From Okapia johnstoni (Eukaryota; Chordata; Mammalia; Artiodactyla; Giraffidae), in contig CM044320.1 of the NCBI GenBank assembly GCA_024291935.2, forward strand, positions 28,612,001 to 28,676,000: a stretch of DNA of 64,000 nt. Reading direction: 5' to 3'. The notes below the pieces were generated by a model. The model was not told the DNA's origin, did not search any database, and worked only from the letters and a program-made list of their open reading frames with translations. Positions 1-12,360 of the stretch are shown here, one piece after another. Position 1 is the stretch's first letter; the number at the start of each line of letters is the position of its first letter. A program made the position numbers and the translations under genes.

Positions 1-112
1 TTTTGGGCTATGCCGCTTGGCAGGAGGGATCTTAATTCCCGGACCAGGGATGGAACCCATGCCCTCTGCTGCGGAAGTGCGGATTCTTAACCACTGGACC
101 ACCAAGAAGCCC
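1..112 (-). repeat. CHR-type tRNA-Glu SINE
   Basis: Reverse-complement copy of the cetartiodactyl SINE whose forward strand starts with a 'gggaattccctgg' type head and has a tRNA B-box near 'ggttcaatccc'. The copy runs off the window start. Confidence 0.8.
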
Positions 113-251
113 CTAGGCAAACTCTTCAGTGGAGCTCTGCTGTTCAGTGGAGCTTCAGCGTTGTCTGTTCTCACCTCTTTTTAGTGTCTCTGATGTACCC
201 CAGTGGTCATCAGTCATCACAAATTATGAATCCTATACACATTATTATGAG

Positions 252-458
252 GGCTTCCCTGGTGGCTAAGTGGTAATGAATTCTCCTGCCAATGCAGGAG
301 AAACGCATTCCATCCCTGGGTCAGGAAGATCCCCTGCAGAAGGAAATAGCTACCCACTCCAGTATATTTGCCTGGAAAATCTCACGGATAGAGGAGCCTG
401 GCAAGCTACGTTCCATGGGGTCACGAAGAGTCTGACACGACTTAGTGACTAAACAACA
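252..458 (+). repeat. Bov-tA SINE
   Basis: Complete-looking ruminant tRNA-derived SINE: head 'ggcttccctggtggct', B-box-like region, 'acccactccagta' body and 'gacacgacttagtgac' tail ending in an ACAACA run. Diverged by scattered substitutions. The open frame through it is repeat-derived, not a gene. Confidence 0.9.
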
Positions 459-1499
459 ACAATATGCATTATGAAAGAGATGCCTCTAGAAATCTTCAAT
501 GAGGAAGCCCAATAGACTGGTGCTAAAGAATAAATGGGAAATGGGAAAAAATTGGTTTCTTGCTTCCACGAATGCTAGAATTTGCTGAAAAAACAAGCAT
601 GTTTAGTCCGTGTCCTTCTGCTGCTATCACCTAAGGCATTCCCTATGAGAAGGTTCTACTACTTCAACAAAGGATATTTACACACTGTTATCAGACGTCT
701 CCAAGGCCTAGATACTATTGTGCATTTATATAAAATAGTCACATTCACTACACTTGTAAGAGTTCTTGCTGATGATAAAGATACAACTTGGAACAGACAT
801 GGTTACACCTCTAGAGTGACAGGGGTACATGAAGGAAATACACAAGGAAGTGGGAGCCAAGCCAGAAAAAGTTAAGGCACCCTCTGCCACCCCCAACCAG
901 GTCAGCCATCTTTCTCTTTCAATGGGCTTAACTAATGTAAGGGGTGTGTGTATGCGTGTGTTTACATTTGCACATAGGAGAGAAAACACATCTAGTCTGC
1001 CTAAGTAATAATGAATATAAAAGCCTTTTACTGAGGTATAATTGTGGGAGCAGTAACTAAAGCTAACTTTATGCATAGCACATGGTGATCATGTTTCAAA
1101 GGGTCAAGTTCAAGGTGACACTTGCTACTGTATTGCTGCCTCATCATGACAAAAGATCAAAATCATCTCATTTTGCGAGTATGCATCAAGGTAGAGATGG
1201 ACAAGGGTTGTGAGAATGGGAGTGTTTGCATATTCAGGCTCAAACACCAAGGAAAACCCAACGTGGAGAGGACAGGAAGTGGGGAAGAGTTTAGACAAGT
1301 AGGTAAAAAGGTACCACTTCTGCTTTTTTCCCCAAGCGTTGCACAGTCTTAAACACTGCTTCCTCTAGCATGTTTCCATCATTAGAAATAACAGTTGCAT
1401 GACAATGTATTTCTTTTAAAATGTTTTGAAAAGGTTCTTGAGGCTGACAACAAAGACAACCACCTCCATGCTTCCTCTTCCCTGCACACTAAGATCCCT

Positions 1500-1725
1500 C
1501 CCACTGACATACATACACTGTGTATAAAATAGGTAACTAATGAGAACCTACTGTATAGCTTAGGGAACTCTATCTACCCAATCCTCCACGGTGACCTAAA
1601 TGGGACAGAAATCCAAAACGGGGGGATATATGTACATGTATAGTTGATTCATTTTGCTGTACAGTAGAAACTAACACAACATTGTAAGCAATGTACTTTG
1701 ATTAAAAAAATAAAGATTCCTCCCA
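1500..1725 (+). repeat. L1 3' end
   Basis: Typical artiodactyl L1 3' end: 'ggtaactaatgagaacct' region, 'ttgctgtacagtagaaact' and 'aacacaacattgtaa', ending in an AT-rich AATAAA-containing tail near 1705-1720. Confidence 0.8.
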
Positions 1726-3070
1726 GTGGTCCCTCTCAATTAAAGCCCTGATTTTTGTTCTATCATTTTCATTAAACTTCTTTTTTTAATGACAATTCTC
1801 CATTTCCCATATGGTAGAGAGAAAATCTATCTCCTAATTTTCTCTGCCCTGGATAAAATCACATCTCTTAGATGTTTATTTGTATCATGTGAAACATGAG
1901 CTTTTAAAATGACAAATAACTGGAGAAAATCTAATTATATAGAAGCAGAAAGAGACATGATCAATACATTTAGACAGTATTCTATAAAACTTCCAGGTAG
2001 TTGCATGTTATTATTATATCCCATAGCTTCAACAAGAAAGCAAATCAGAAAGAATTTTAGCACAATGTAGAGATCAATATGAATACAGGAGGTAGGTAAA
2101 TGAGTGACTATAGCCAAAATATAATTCCTCTTTTGTGCTTTAGAATTTATAGTTATGGGCTTTGGCTATTGTACAAGTGATCTCAAGTATTATAAGTCAA
2201 TTTATAATGTTATTTACTCCTTAACTATTAGAGCAGAAGAAATCAGAAATGCTGGCACCAGAAAATCAGAAGGAAATGGAAGCACATATTTTTTTCTTAT
2301 TGCAACAACAAGCGGAATTTTTGTGTTATGTTTGAATGAGTTTTCCACTCATGTATTTATTTCAGGTAAAAAATTCAGATAGGCCTAGGCTGGGAGTAAA
2401 GTCAGTAGTATCCATTTTCTTATGATAGGAAAAAAAATGGCCAACACAATTGGAGATTCACATAAATTTCCTTTCTCTTACAAAATAGAAATTTTACAGT
2501 GTTCAACCTAAATACAGTGGCTTCTTATTTAGGAATTTATAAACAGGCAGTCTAGGCCTTTGCATGCTTCTCCAGAGCTTTCTCCAGGCTACTGAAGAAC
2601 TAGTAGAATATTTAATATTTTCCCAGCTTTGAGAACTCAGAAAAAATGCATCAGAGTGGGGGGGGGGAGTTTCATTTTTAATAAACGGTGGCAGGGCCAT
2701 AATTAGATCAAGATGACCAGAATTCTGTCATGGGACACCCAAATTTAGAGAGCACAAGTGTAAGTCAAAAAAAAGAAATGTTTAAGGCAGTGTAAAATTT
2801 TAAGCTTCTCAGCAAATTTTCACACTAACTCTCTAGTCACAAGACTACCAGCTTGACCTCAAAGCTAGGAGATCTTCCGTGGTAGTAGGCAGAGATAGAG
2901 TGTGCTGGAAGGCCAAGGCCAAGTGCAGAGACTTCTCTGACCCTTTGGACGTGGAAAGCTTGGGGACTGGGTTTTTCTTCCTTTCCATTTGCCTCTTCTT
3001 CACCCCAGCATGCTGTTCACTGAAGTTGCCTAAACTGCTAGTCATGTTTAGTTGTAGTTACTGTTCATTT

Positions 3071-3270
3071 GGGGCTTCCCTGGTGGCTCAAAGGGTAAAG
3101 AATCTGCCTGCCATGCAGGAGACCTAGGTTCGATCCCTGGGTCGGGAAGATCCCCTGGAGAAGGGCATGGCAACCCACTCGAGTATTCTTGCCTGGAGAA
3201 TCCCATGGACAGAGGAGCCTGGCGGCCTATAGTCCATGGGGTCGCAAAGAATCAGACACAACTGAGTGAC

Positions 3271-3272
<2 letters not shown>
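3071..3272 (+). repeat. Bov-tA SINE ending in a CA microsatellite
   Basis: Near-consensus Bov-tA from 'ggcttccctggtggctca' to 'actgagtgactaaca'. Its 3' tail passes directly into the (AC)n tract at 3273, a usual way for SINE tails to seed microsatellites. Confidence 0.93.

Positions 3273-3314
<42 letters not shown>
3273..3314. repeat. (AC)21 microsatellite
   Basis: Uninterrupted 42-bp AC dinucleotide tract at the 3' end of the Bov-tA SINE; likely length-polymorphic. Confidence 0.97.
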
Positions 3315-3316
<2 letters not shown>

Positions 3317-5029
3317 TTCATTTTGTAAGAGGCTTGACCAACGTTGCAGGTGCCTCGGTACTGTCTGCCCATGTTTATCCCTGATGTGTGCCCACCAAAA
3401 TCAGATCATCTCAGAGGAGACCTCTACACTGGGAAAATGAAGAAATAAAAAGCACAGTATTGTTCTCAAGCCTTATTCCTCCACATGTTCTTCCTAAAGC
3501 TCCCATAAAAGTCCTCTTAGAGTTTGATCTTTGAAACTCTACAGAGAGCATATATTACCTGATTTTGGTTGGAAAGTTTTTATACAACCCAATAAGCATT
3601 TCCTCAAGTTTTCAGTGTGCTGTGACTTTTTTTCCTCTTTAGGTCCCTCCTAACAAGGGTTTATCAGTTAAAATTTTCATACAATCAGTATTTTTAAACA
3701 TAGAAATGAAAACCCTAGGTGACTGATTTTTAGAAAAGGTGGTATATAATAAAATGACAAACCTACCTGAGTTGCTGACAATGTTATGGGTTATTATTTC
3801 TATTTGAAATTATCACTAACACTCTGGTAAAGCTTTGGACTAATCTCAGAATATTTTTGGCAAATTCAGAATCCTAGGATTTCCCCAGTTATTTTCCACA
3901 TAGATTTTTAAGCCAGGTTGCCCATTGCTTCAGGTACAAGTTATATTTAACCTAAACAAGGTTTTTGGTCCAGAAAAGGGCATAAAACCTCACAAAGCCA
4001 AACACAGAGTACTGTTTGAACATCTGTCACTCTGGATCTCTGTATCATTTTGGATCATTTGCCCTTGTTAAAATAGGTAAAAGTGAACTATACAGAAACA
4101 AAATCCAGAAAGCACTCCTTAACTTCTTGTGTTACTTTCAATTTAGATGCCCAATGTTGTGTAAACTGTTGGTCAAATACTCTATAGAAAGCACGTGTCC
4201 AGTGTCTTCTTCCATAAAAAATCTTTCATATAAAAAATTACTTTCTTATGAAAGACTTAATCCTTCAGGCATCTTAATTTGACCAAAGCCTAATCAAAAT
4301 CAAACAGAAGTCTTTCTTGCTCACGATCCATAACATCAGTGCAGTTCTCCAATTGTAGCTAATAAAAATAAAAATTCACATCAGGTACTCATTTTCAGTC
4401 TCTTCACTCCCTCATTTATCCCCATGGAGCAACCTAATTTTTGCCACTAAAATATAACTTAAAATTATACTAATATGTTAGAGGATGATGCCTTCTCCTT
4501 GCAGGTGCATCAAAAGAGATGAAATACTTTCTTATGAAATGTGTCTACTGCAACCCAAATCTCTTCTGAGCTGAATCTTAAGGGTCAGTAACATTAAAAT
4601 GTAATCAACCAAATTTGGCAAATAATGAGGCCCAATTCTGAAGGTCTCAATTGCAAAAAAATAAAATAATGGGAGCTTAGAATTTAACTTAAGAGTAATG
4701 GAGTATGCCAGAGTACTGTGCAAGATAATTCTAGAAAGATCCTCATTTAGGAACACATACATTCCAGTAAGGATGGATATACTAACTTTATGCTATAAGC
4801 ACATGTACACACACATAAGCACACACACTCACAACTCCTAGATTGAAATATATCTATCTAACCACAGAAAGGAAATATGTATGGCATACTTGTGAACTAT
4901 CACTATAAAAGAATGCCAAACTGTAATTTACTAGGAGAAAACATTCTCATTAAATTGTAGTCATACTTTGATTGACATGAGCATGTAAGTGAAGACAATA
5001 TGGAATAATCAAAATATCATTTTGGTCTA

Positions 5030-5352
5030 ATCTGGGGTTTCTCAACCTTGGCACTACTGGGATTTTCATGTGGCTAATTCTTTGTTGGGGGACTTCTCTG
5101 TGCACTGTAGATCTTTAGTAGGACCCCTGGACTCTATCCACTAGATGCTGGCAGCACCTTCCAAACCATAACCATCAAAAATGTCTCCTAAGAATTCCCT
5201 GGTGATCCAGTGGTCAGGACTCTGAGCTTTCACTGCCAAGGGCCTGGGTTCCATCTCTGGTGGGGGAACTAAGATCCCACAAAAATGTCTGCAGACATTG
5301 GCAAATGTCACCAGACAGGGGAGGAGAATCACCCCAGTTAAGAAGCTGTGAT
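5030..5352 (-). mobile_element. MER5A-type hAT-Charlie DNA transposon remnant, split by a SINE
   Basis: Halves at about 5030-5186 and 5281-5352 read as the reverse of a MER5A consensus. One end has 'ggtttctcaaccttggcac'; the other has 'acattggcaaatgtc' and 'aatcaccccagtta'. The two halves join cleanly once the CHR SINE and one copy of its target duplication are removed. Confidence 0.8.
5187..5280 (+). repeat. CHR-type SINE inserted in MER5A, with target duplication
   Basis: Begins 'cctaagaattccctgg' and ends 'aactaagatcccac'. It is flanked by an exact 10-bp direct repeat aaaaatgtct at 5177-5186 and 5281-5290, the expected L1-type target-site duplication. Confidence 0.9.
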
Positions 5353-5925
5353 CTAATCATACTCTATCCATTTGCTTGCCTTTCAGAAGCCCCATATGTA
5401 CAACTAACCACTGTACAAATCTCTTGCACAAACCTAGCCCAGGAATCACAAAATGCAAAATTTCCAGAAGACATCTTCAATGGAGCCAAGACACATGAGT
5501 TCGATGGAGTTCATTAATTATTGATTTTAACATTGTCAACAATTAAAGCACTAATTTGAGTGATATCTATTTTATTAACTTTTATGTGTGTTTTTTGTAG
5601 GCCTTTTATATTTTGATGAAATGTATAGGTAAAAATGCATTCCTTTTCAGGTAGTTATTAAATAATAATAATAGCTCAAAAGAGGAAATATATTCAGGAT
5701 TGCACATACAGTGCATATTTAATGCAACTCACTCATAGCACATTCTCATTACATTTTTGCTGCCAAATAGGATCAAAAGAGCAAATCGGATCTGCACAGA
5801 ATCAATACTCTTAAATTCTTAACTTTCTAAGTATCAGCAGAATCTGTGTTATGTCACCAGTCATATTTCAACTGTTGATCTCTATAATAATCTCAATATT
5901 CAATCTTATTTGGAAATTGCCTAGA

Positions 5926-6068
5926 CAGGAAGATACCCTGGAGTAGGAAATGGCAACCCACTTCAGTATTCTTTTCTGAAGAAGTCCATGAACAGAGAAG
6001 CCTGGTGGCCTACAGTCCATGGGGTTGCAAGGAGTCGGACACGACTGAGCGACTGAGCACCACCACAT
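5926..6068 (+). repeat. Bov-tA SINE, 5'-truncated
   Basis: Starts within the body ('caggaagataccctgg') and continues to the 'gacacgactgagcgactga' tail. The tRNA-like head is missing. Confidence 0.88.
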
Positions 6069-7015
6069 CCCAATGATGTAGAATTTTTCCAAGGGCTTTG
6101 TTATCTCGGTATTATTTAAATGAACCCACCCAAAACTGCCACCTGGTTTAGTCTACATTGTATACTAAGTCTTTTCCACGGAAAATGAAGCAGAACTTTT
6201 GGGTACAGTTTACCTACATTTTGGTGATACTTAAAAGAATCAAGTTAGTGATATGTACTCTCTCCTTTTAGACTAAGACACTGCCAAACACAAAGACCAT
6301 GTGAGGTTTCTTTTACCTTTCTCTGTATGTAAACACATCTGGCTGCCTGTAATCTGTCAACAGAGTGTGCAGTGTGTCAAAGCTGAGGTAACAAGCCTTC
6401 TAAGCTGTCCTACCTGTTACTAAAGGAATCAACAACTACTAACTCACATCCCTTTACTGGTGTGAACCATGTGTTGATGACCATTTGTAACACAGGATTT
6501 ACTCACGAGATGGTGGTGGTGGGGAGTCCCATACACTAAAACTGTTCTGTTCATTTGGAGTGATCTGGGGGTAAGACTCACATCTCATGCTGGTATGAGC
6601 ATTAGAGCAGCAACCAGTAAGCTGGTTTGTCTCGCATCAAGGTGTGGTAGGTAGTAATAATGCATTCATAGCTCTCCAACACCAGTTACAGATTTCTGCT
6701 ATCCCAGGTCATATGGGTTCCACTTTCATAGCTGCACAGGAATGAGCTTTGTCTGAGTGTGTATATGAGTGTACATGAGTCTATGCATGCTTTTATGTGT
6801 GCATGCATATGCTTCATCTTGGAGAGAACCTATTTAACCATGGCAGGAAGAAAAGGAAGTACCTTCCGGTCTGTATTCCAGAGACTAAGCTTGATGTCAT
6901 TGTGCTTTACTTCACCTCTGAACATTAAATTAGGAAGACAATTATGCCAATTTGCAAACAAATAATGCACTTGCATTTGTAGTTTTTTGCACTAAAATAA
7001 TAAGCAAGAGATGTG

Positions 7016-7160
7016 GGTTTCGGTCCCTAGGTCAGGAAGATCCTGTGAAATAGGAAATGACAACCCACTCCAAATCCCATGGACAGAGAAGTCTGGCAGG
7101 CTATGGTCCATGGGGTCACAGAGAGTAGGACACAACTGAGCGACTGAGCACACACAATAA
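7016..7160 (+). repeat. Bov-tA SINE, 5'-truncated with internal deletion
   Basis: Runs from 'ggtttcggtccctaggtcag' to 'aactgagcgactgagca'. Part of the body between 'acccactcca' and 'aatcccatgg' is missing. Confidence 0.85.
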
Positions 7161-7611
7161 TAATGCAAATAGGCTTGCATAATGCAGACCTAAAATTGAG
7201 TTTATGCCCTAAATTCTGATGAGGGAAAGTGACTTGTCCTCCTGACAATGAATCAACACAATCTAAATTCAACAATGCTTCACATTGTCTAAGTGGACTT
7301 GACAAAAGGGGAGGAAGTAATTCTTATTTAACAATTTTTTAAATGGAAGGGAAGGGAACTCCCTCCCTTGAACAAAGACTTGGTTCAACAAATTACAATT
7401 ATCAGCTGTAGCGTTTTGTATCCATATTACTCAGCAAGGGATTTTTTAAAAATGTACCCTATCACCTACTCACTGCCCTTAAATAGGGCAAAATTAAGTA
7501 AGAATTTTTTAAAAACCTATAGTTCTAATATTAGTCTGATTAAGATAGCTTTTTTTTTAAACTAAGTCGGTTCGGGTTGATAACCACTAACACTTCTACT
7601 CTGGCATCTCA

Positions 7612-7617
7612 TTTAAT
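7612..7617 (-). promoter_or_regulatory. possible variant poly(A) signal ATTAAA for ST8SIA1
   Basis: TTTAAT on the plus strand reads ATTAAA on the gene strand, about 330 bases after the stop codon. It is the first common poly(A) hexamer seen downstream. Such hexamers are frequent by chance in AT-rich DNA. Confidence 0.25.
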
Positions 7618-7943
7618 CTACCTTAATTCCTCAGCTTCAATAACTAGAGTTTTGTCTTGTTTGTGAACTGTACCTTCTCGTGTAAATGTGCTTTACCAAC
7701 ATCATTTCATCAGCATGTTACTAGTTGCAAATCCACCATGTGCCAAATAGTTCATGGGATGGTTCACTTCTTTTTTTGTCTTCCAAGCCAATAGTAAAAG
7801 CAGAGTTTCCCTTGGGTTTCTGTTGTCATTTTTTTCCAAGTGGTCCATGCAAATCCATGAAATGACCTGATCATTTCCTTTTGAAGTTACGTATAAAACC
7901 TAACAAAAATACCCTGGCTCAGTCCTTTCTTTTTCCACAGTCC

Positions 7944-8430
7944 CTAGGAAGTGGGCTGGAGTGAGGTGTCCTCACATGGGTCTAGCTGCATTCTCAGTGC
8001 ACCAATTTTATGAAGATACCAGAGTTGAAGAAATTCCTCCGGCATGGCATGAAAGCCAGAAAAGGGCAAGACATTATCATAGTAGTGGTGGCTGATGGGC
8101 TGTTCATGCATATTCACAGAGAAGGGCCAGAAGCCATAGATGGCCACCTCTTCACAGAGGCCCAGGGCTGCGCTCACCAGAAAGAGTCCTGTGGACAGGC
8201 GCTTGGCGTGAATTCCCCTACTTTTCCAGAACTTCCCAATGCTACGCAGAAAGTTGGGGTTGGCAAAGAGCACTGTCTGATTGGCACCAACATCTGACAG
8301 TGTGTAATAAACCCGGAGGGATGGCTCTGTTCCCGTCTTCATAGAAAAGGCAGGCATGTAGATGTAACTGTGGTTATAGACCTTCATGTGGTCCACAAAC
8401 GTCTTTCTGGACCACAGCAGGTTCTGAAAC
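7944..8430 (-). CDS. ST8SIA1: ST8SIA1 terminal coding exon (GD3 synthase, C-terminal catalytic half)
   Basis: This exon encodes the last 161 residues of alpha-2,8-sialyltransferase 1, a Golgi type II membrane enzyme that adds sialic acid to GM3 to make ganglioside GD3. The frame matches the C-terminus of mammalian ST8SIA1 as I know it, ending CEDTSLQPTS with TAG at 7944-7946. Visible family features are sialylmotif S (around RLSTGLFLVSAALGLCEEV and YGFWPF), motif III (HHYYDN) and motif VS (His-x4-Glu in GFHAMPEEF). Two N-glycosylation sequons are present (NHS, NQT). The acceptor is a pyrimidine-rich stretch ending in AG at 8431-8432; the first exonic base G completes an arginine codon begun in the preceding exon. 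The open frame runs 34 codons further upstream, but that part is intron. No frameshift or stop interrupts the exon, so it appears functional. Confidence 0.97.
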
Positions 8431-8432
8431 CT

Positions 8433-9829
8433 ATCAAAGAGAAGAGGCTCAATTAAACCCGGGGAAAAGTAACTCATCAATACCCACTCTACAGTTCTTC
8501 TGATGCCCTGATAGGCATGTCGTCTCTGCAAAAAAACATAAAAAGCACTTCTCTTGATTTAAAATCCACCTTGAACTTACCAATTATCTCTCATCAAGTA
8601 GCCTGGCTTTCCCCCACCCCAACATCTTACACTCAGGTTAAGATTTCTTAATGAGATTCTGTTTGAACTGAAATGCATTGCACATGCTGTTCTCTTTTAG
8701 AATTTACTTTCCTGGGATATAAAAATGATTTAATACTCATGAATTCACAAAGGTTGCTAGTTGTTGAATAGACTTGATAAAAGCTACCTGTGGGGCAGAC
8801 ATAAACACAGGACATTTTTCTTCATCTGCAAATCAAAAGAACGATTTCAGAGATATTCTTCCCACTGAAATGCTCTGATTCTATAGGTACAAAGTTTATC
8901 AATGAATGCTACAACTATAATAATATATGGAAGAAGAAAGACTTGTTTCTATTAAACAAGGTTGCTGAGAGCTGCTCATATTGCTAGCTCCAAAGAACTC
9001 TGCTTTTCTATGTTCTTTCAATTTAGATTATATAGGAGGATTTCTGATTCAAATGTATTCAGTTAAAACTTATGGTGGACATCCTATGTGTCAGGCATTG
9101 GGGAAGTAAAATTTTTGATCTCAAGAAATTCAAGTTCAGTTGTAGAAACAAAAATATAACTGAGCACATTAATATAATAACATTATATATTAATCACATA
9201 ATATAATAACATTAATGTTCTAAGTACAACAGTTGACAGTTGTATAAGTTACTGTGAAATACAGATGAAAAAATAATTCTGCCTTGGGAGAGTGGGTTCC
9301 CAAAAGAGCTACATTGAGGGGATGGCACTTAAATACATTTTCTTAGGGGAACAAAAGAAGAATAACCATGAAACTATACAAGATAGCAATTGCAAGGGTG
9401 CACAGAGGCCTGAAACGATGATACAGATCCTGTGATAAAGATTCTGTGTCTCTGGAATGAGCGAGGCAGGGATGACTGGCGGAGGCAGTGGTGGAAGACG
9501 AGGCGTGTTGCAGGAACCCTTGTGTGTCTCTCATTTGTTTGGGCTGCCCTCTGTGATGATGGGGAACCTTCACAGAAGTGGGTACGCACAGCACTTTACT
9601 ACCTGGATTACAAATATTCCATCATTTGTTTAGTTCTCATTCTTTGTCAAGAAAGGTGACTAGTGACTCTGGGGAAGGAAGAAGCTGATGGCCTGGAGAC
9701 CAGTTAAGAGATTGCTGATGTAGATCAAATGAAAAAAGCCAGTGAGTGAGAGGAGGGCCTTGCAACTTCTTGTTCTTCCACATGGAAGTCATTTGTCTCA
9801 GGTTACATGCAGGTAAAGAAGGAGCATCT
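8433..9829. other. unannotated intron stretch
   Basis: AT-rich. Only an L2-like scrap near 9063-9130 ('cctatgtgtcaggcattggg'). Open frames at 9343-9659 overlap on both strands and look like chance. Confidence 0.5.
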
Positions 9830-9976
9830 GATGGGGTGGAGGGGGAGGTGGGAGGGGGGTTCAGGATGGGGGGACACATGTACACCCATGGCTGATTCAC
9901 GGCAGTGTACGGGAAAAGCCACCACAATATTGTAAAGTAATTAGCCTCCAATTAAAATAAATAAATTCATTAAAAA
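9830..9976 (+). repeat. L1-BT-like 3' end
   Basis: Recognisable bovid L1 3' terminus: 'ggggttcaggatgggggg', 'acacatgtacacccatgg', 'attgtaaagtaattagcc', then an AATAAATAAA tail and A-rich end. Little divergence, so a fairly recent insertion. Confidence 0.85.
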
Positions 9977-11677
9977 AAACAAATTAGGGAATACTATGTA
10001 GCTATCAGAGAGAATGAGGTAGTGCACGTGTATACAGAAGTCAAGACGTATATATATATATGCAGGAAAGGTGTCAAGTATAATAAATATATGAAATTAT
10101 AAAAGAAAAAAAGCAGCAGCATCAGAGAATGGAACTGAGCCATATCAGCAGAGGAAAGTCTGGTCTGACAGGTTGGCAGGGCTCATCAGAAATATGTGAA
10201 ACTGAAATTCTAAATACACAAATCCACAGGATTTTATGTTGCAATCAGTGTTATGAACTCTGCCTGCCAAGAAAGGTGGGTCTCTCAATCCTATAGGAAG
10301 TGAAATTGCTCAACTTTTCTTCATGTCCTTAATTCAGCAGCCTGCCTTAGCAACTTTTCCTGGGACCTGACAAATAGAGAATTGATAACAGGTTTTTAGG
10401 TGTGATTACTTTACCCTATAAGAAGCTATGGAAGCACACTGATCCCTATCATGGAGCTGGGCCAGCCTCTTTAACACAAATGCTTACTTCCAACTTCAAT
10501 AGGCTCTGCCTAGTAATTCTTTTTTTCTCTCCGTTGCCCACCCATACCTGCTGCTCACCAATGCTTTCCCGATCATGTAGACACATCCTGCAGATTACCT
10601 CCTACTTAATTTGAACTTTGGTTCTCCAACTTTAGTTAGAATAACTTGTATCACAGATTCCTAGACTTTGATGACAGTCACACAGGGAGGTGAATTTTTA
10701 TCCAGTCCGCCCTGCTGATTCTGATGCAGGTGTCAGGGGCTACAGTTATTCAGAAGATCAACACCATCAACGTAAGATATCTAACTCTCTGTACCTATCT
10801 ACTGGCATCTCTTTCTTTACATCTTCTAATTTTGCCCTTGTTGTATTTCTAAGAGGAAGAAGTTTCTCTTATAAACTGTGAAACAGGCTGTTTCACACCT
10901 CCTAGTGTGGGGGGTGTGAAAACAGTCAAACTCTCTCCATCTCTATTGAATCATCCCCGTTTATCTACTAAACATGGTTCTAACTTAATACAAGAAAATT
11001 CACTGTATGCCCAAGCTGTTCCCAGAGCTACCCTCTAGCCCTCTCATTTCATCATCAACATTCTAGAGAAGTAAGTACATTCCTACTTGTTCCCTTTCTT
11101 GCTTGCATTCCCTCCTCATTGCTGTACAGAATGGTTTGTATTCCATAGGGTTCTGTTGGTGGTTGGAACTTATCCTTATTTTTGTAGTGGACTACATACT
11201 AAAGGGAATAACAGACAGCTCCAATAAAATCAGGGCAATTGATTTTGTGTTCCTTGTTTTAAAGCTGACTGATAATTCTCGAAGAAGGTAGTCTTCCTTC
11301 TTTGAGTTTTAACCTTGAAAAGAAACACACATCTTGAATGTACTATACTCCCAGTTTTATTGGCGTGGTTAAAAAAAAAAACCTATGTATTTTATTATTT
11401 TTATTTACCTCATTCTTCAGAATAGCTCAGAATTGCTGTATACCATATGAATGGAAAACTATTAAATAGCAACTTAAAAATAAGAAAAATGAAACTGACC
11501 AGTCAATAAATCATTAAGCATAGAAATGATTAATATATCATGAATATGGACACGTAGTAGAAAACCAAAACACAAAGCACACAAATACAGCACATTTGAC
11601 AAATGAATTTAATATGTGGTAGTAGAAAGTTGGTGACATTTTTTAAATTAGTTAACAGATAATGTCAAGATAAAGTG
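9977..11677. other. unannotated intron stretch
   Basis: Mostly AT-rich unique DNA, with the hAT-like piece at 10618 and a 12-bp stem hairpin at 10888-10925 (ctgtttcacacc with ggtgtgaaaacag, one bulged base). No gene seen. Confidence 0.5.
10618..10747 (+). mobile_element. possible MER5/MER20-like hAT remnant
   Basis: Starts like 'ttggttctccaactttag' and has 'ctgctgattctgatgcagg', resembling short non-autonomous hAT-Charlie elements. Diverged; family assignment uncertain. Confidence 0.4.
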
Positions 11678-11800
11678 TTAGTCACTCAGTCATGTTCGAC
11701 TCTTTGCAATCCCAAGGACTAGGGCTTGCCAGGCTCTTTTGTCCTTGGGATTCTCCAGGCTAGAATACTGGAGTGGGTTGCCATTTCCTTCTCCTTATTA
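11678..11800 (-). repeat. Bov-tA SINE fragment
   Basis: Reverse-complement 3' half: 'gtgttagtcactcagtcatg' through 'gggttgccatttccttctcc'. The head is missing. Confidence 0.85.
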
Positions 11801-12154
11801 TGTCAAGACAAATAGTTAACAGTTTGGAAATTTGAGGGAAACATATTTGTATTTGACAAGAAAATTTCAAAAAAAAATTAGGATAAATATTTAAAGTCTA
11901 CATTAAAGAATACCAGAAAAACTAAAGAAAACAATCAAAATCTTATCATTTACAAAATACTTTTTCCAAAGAAAAATACTGACAAAATCATGTTGAGATG
12001 TGAAATTTCATTGCCATGAAAAATAAGATAACTGAAATAAAAAAGGGAATGACTCCAAAAAATATTTTCAGCCAACATGGCAAACAGAATGTTAATGTTG
12101 ATAACATTACAAAAGAAAATGTGAAAGAAAGTATGACAGAAACTGTGAAACATT

Positions 12155-12360
12155 AAGAAAGTCGCTGTCATGTCCAACTCTTTGCGACTCCAAGAACTAT
12201 AGACCACCAGTCTCCTCTGTCCATGGAATCTCCAGGCAAGAATACTGAATTGGATAGCCATCCCCTTCTCTAGGGGAACCTTCTGACCCAGGGATCAAAC
12301 CTGGGTTTCCAGCATTGCAGGTAGATTTTTTTTACTGTCTGAAGCCACCAGGGAAGCCAC
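12155..12360 (-). repeat. Bov-tA SINE
   Basis: Reverse-complement copy from 'aagtcgctgtcatgtcc' to 'gaagccaccagggaagcc', with tRNA-like head included. Confidence 0.9.

Larger units (their letters stand above)
1..7943 (-). other. ST8SIA1 3'UTR and/or downstream flank
   Basis: Sequence downstream of the ST8SIA1 stop codon. How far the 3'UTR runs cannot be seen. Reading the minus strand, the nearest possible poly(A) signal is a variant ATTAAA (complement of 7612-7617), about 330 bases past the stop. A canonical AATAAA (TTTATT on the plus strand) occurs near 5571. No exon of a neighbouring gene was recognised. Apart from repeats listed separately, the stretches 456-1490, 1745-3070, 3315-5025, 5350-5925, 6066-7015 and 7158-7943 show nothing I can name. 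Confidence 0.6.

Noticed and set aside
1..7900. Search for an exon of a neighbouring gene such as CMAS, which I recall lying next to ST8SIA1 in mammals
   Set aside because: No open frame or splice-bounded piece resembling its C-terminus was seen.
8433..8531. N-terminal 33 codons of the open frame containing the last ST8SIA1 exon
   Set aside because: They lie upstream of a clean AG acceptor and do not match ST8SIA1. The exon phase joins exactly to the exon at 55606, so this part is intron.
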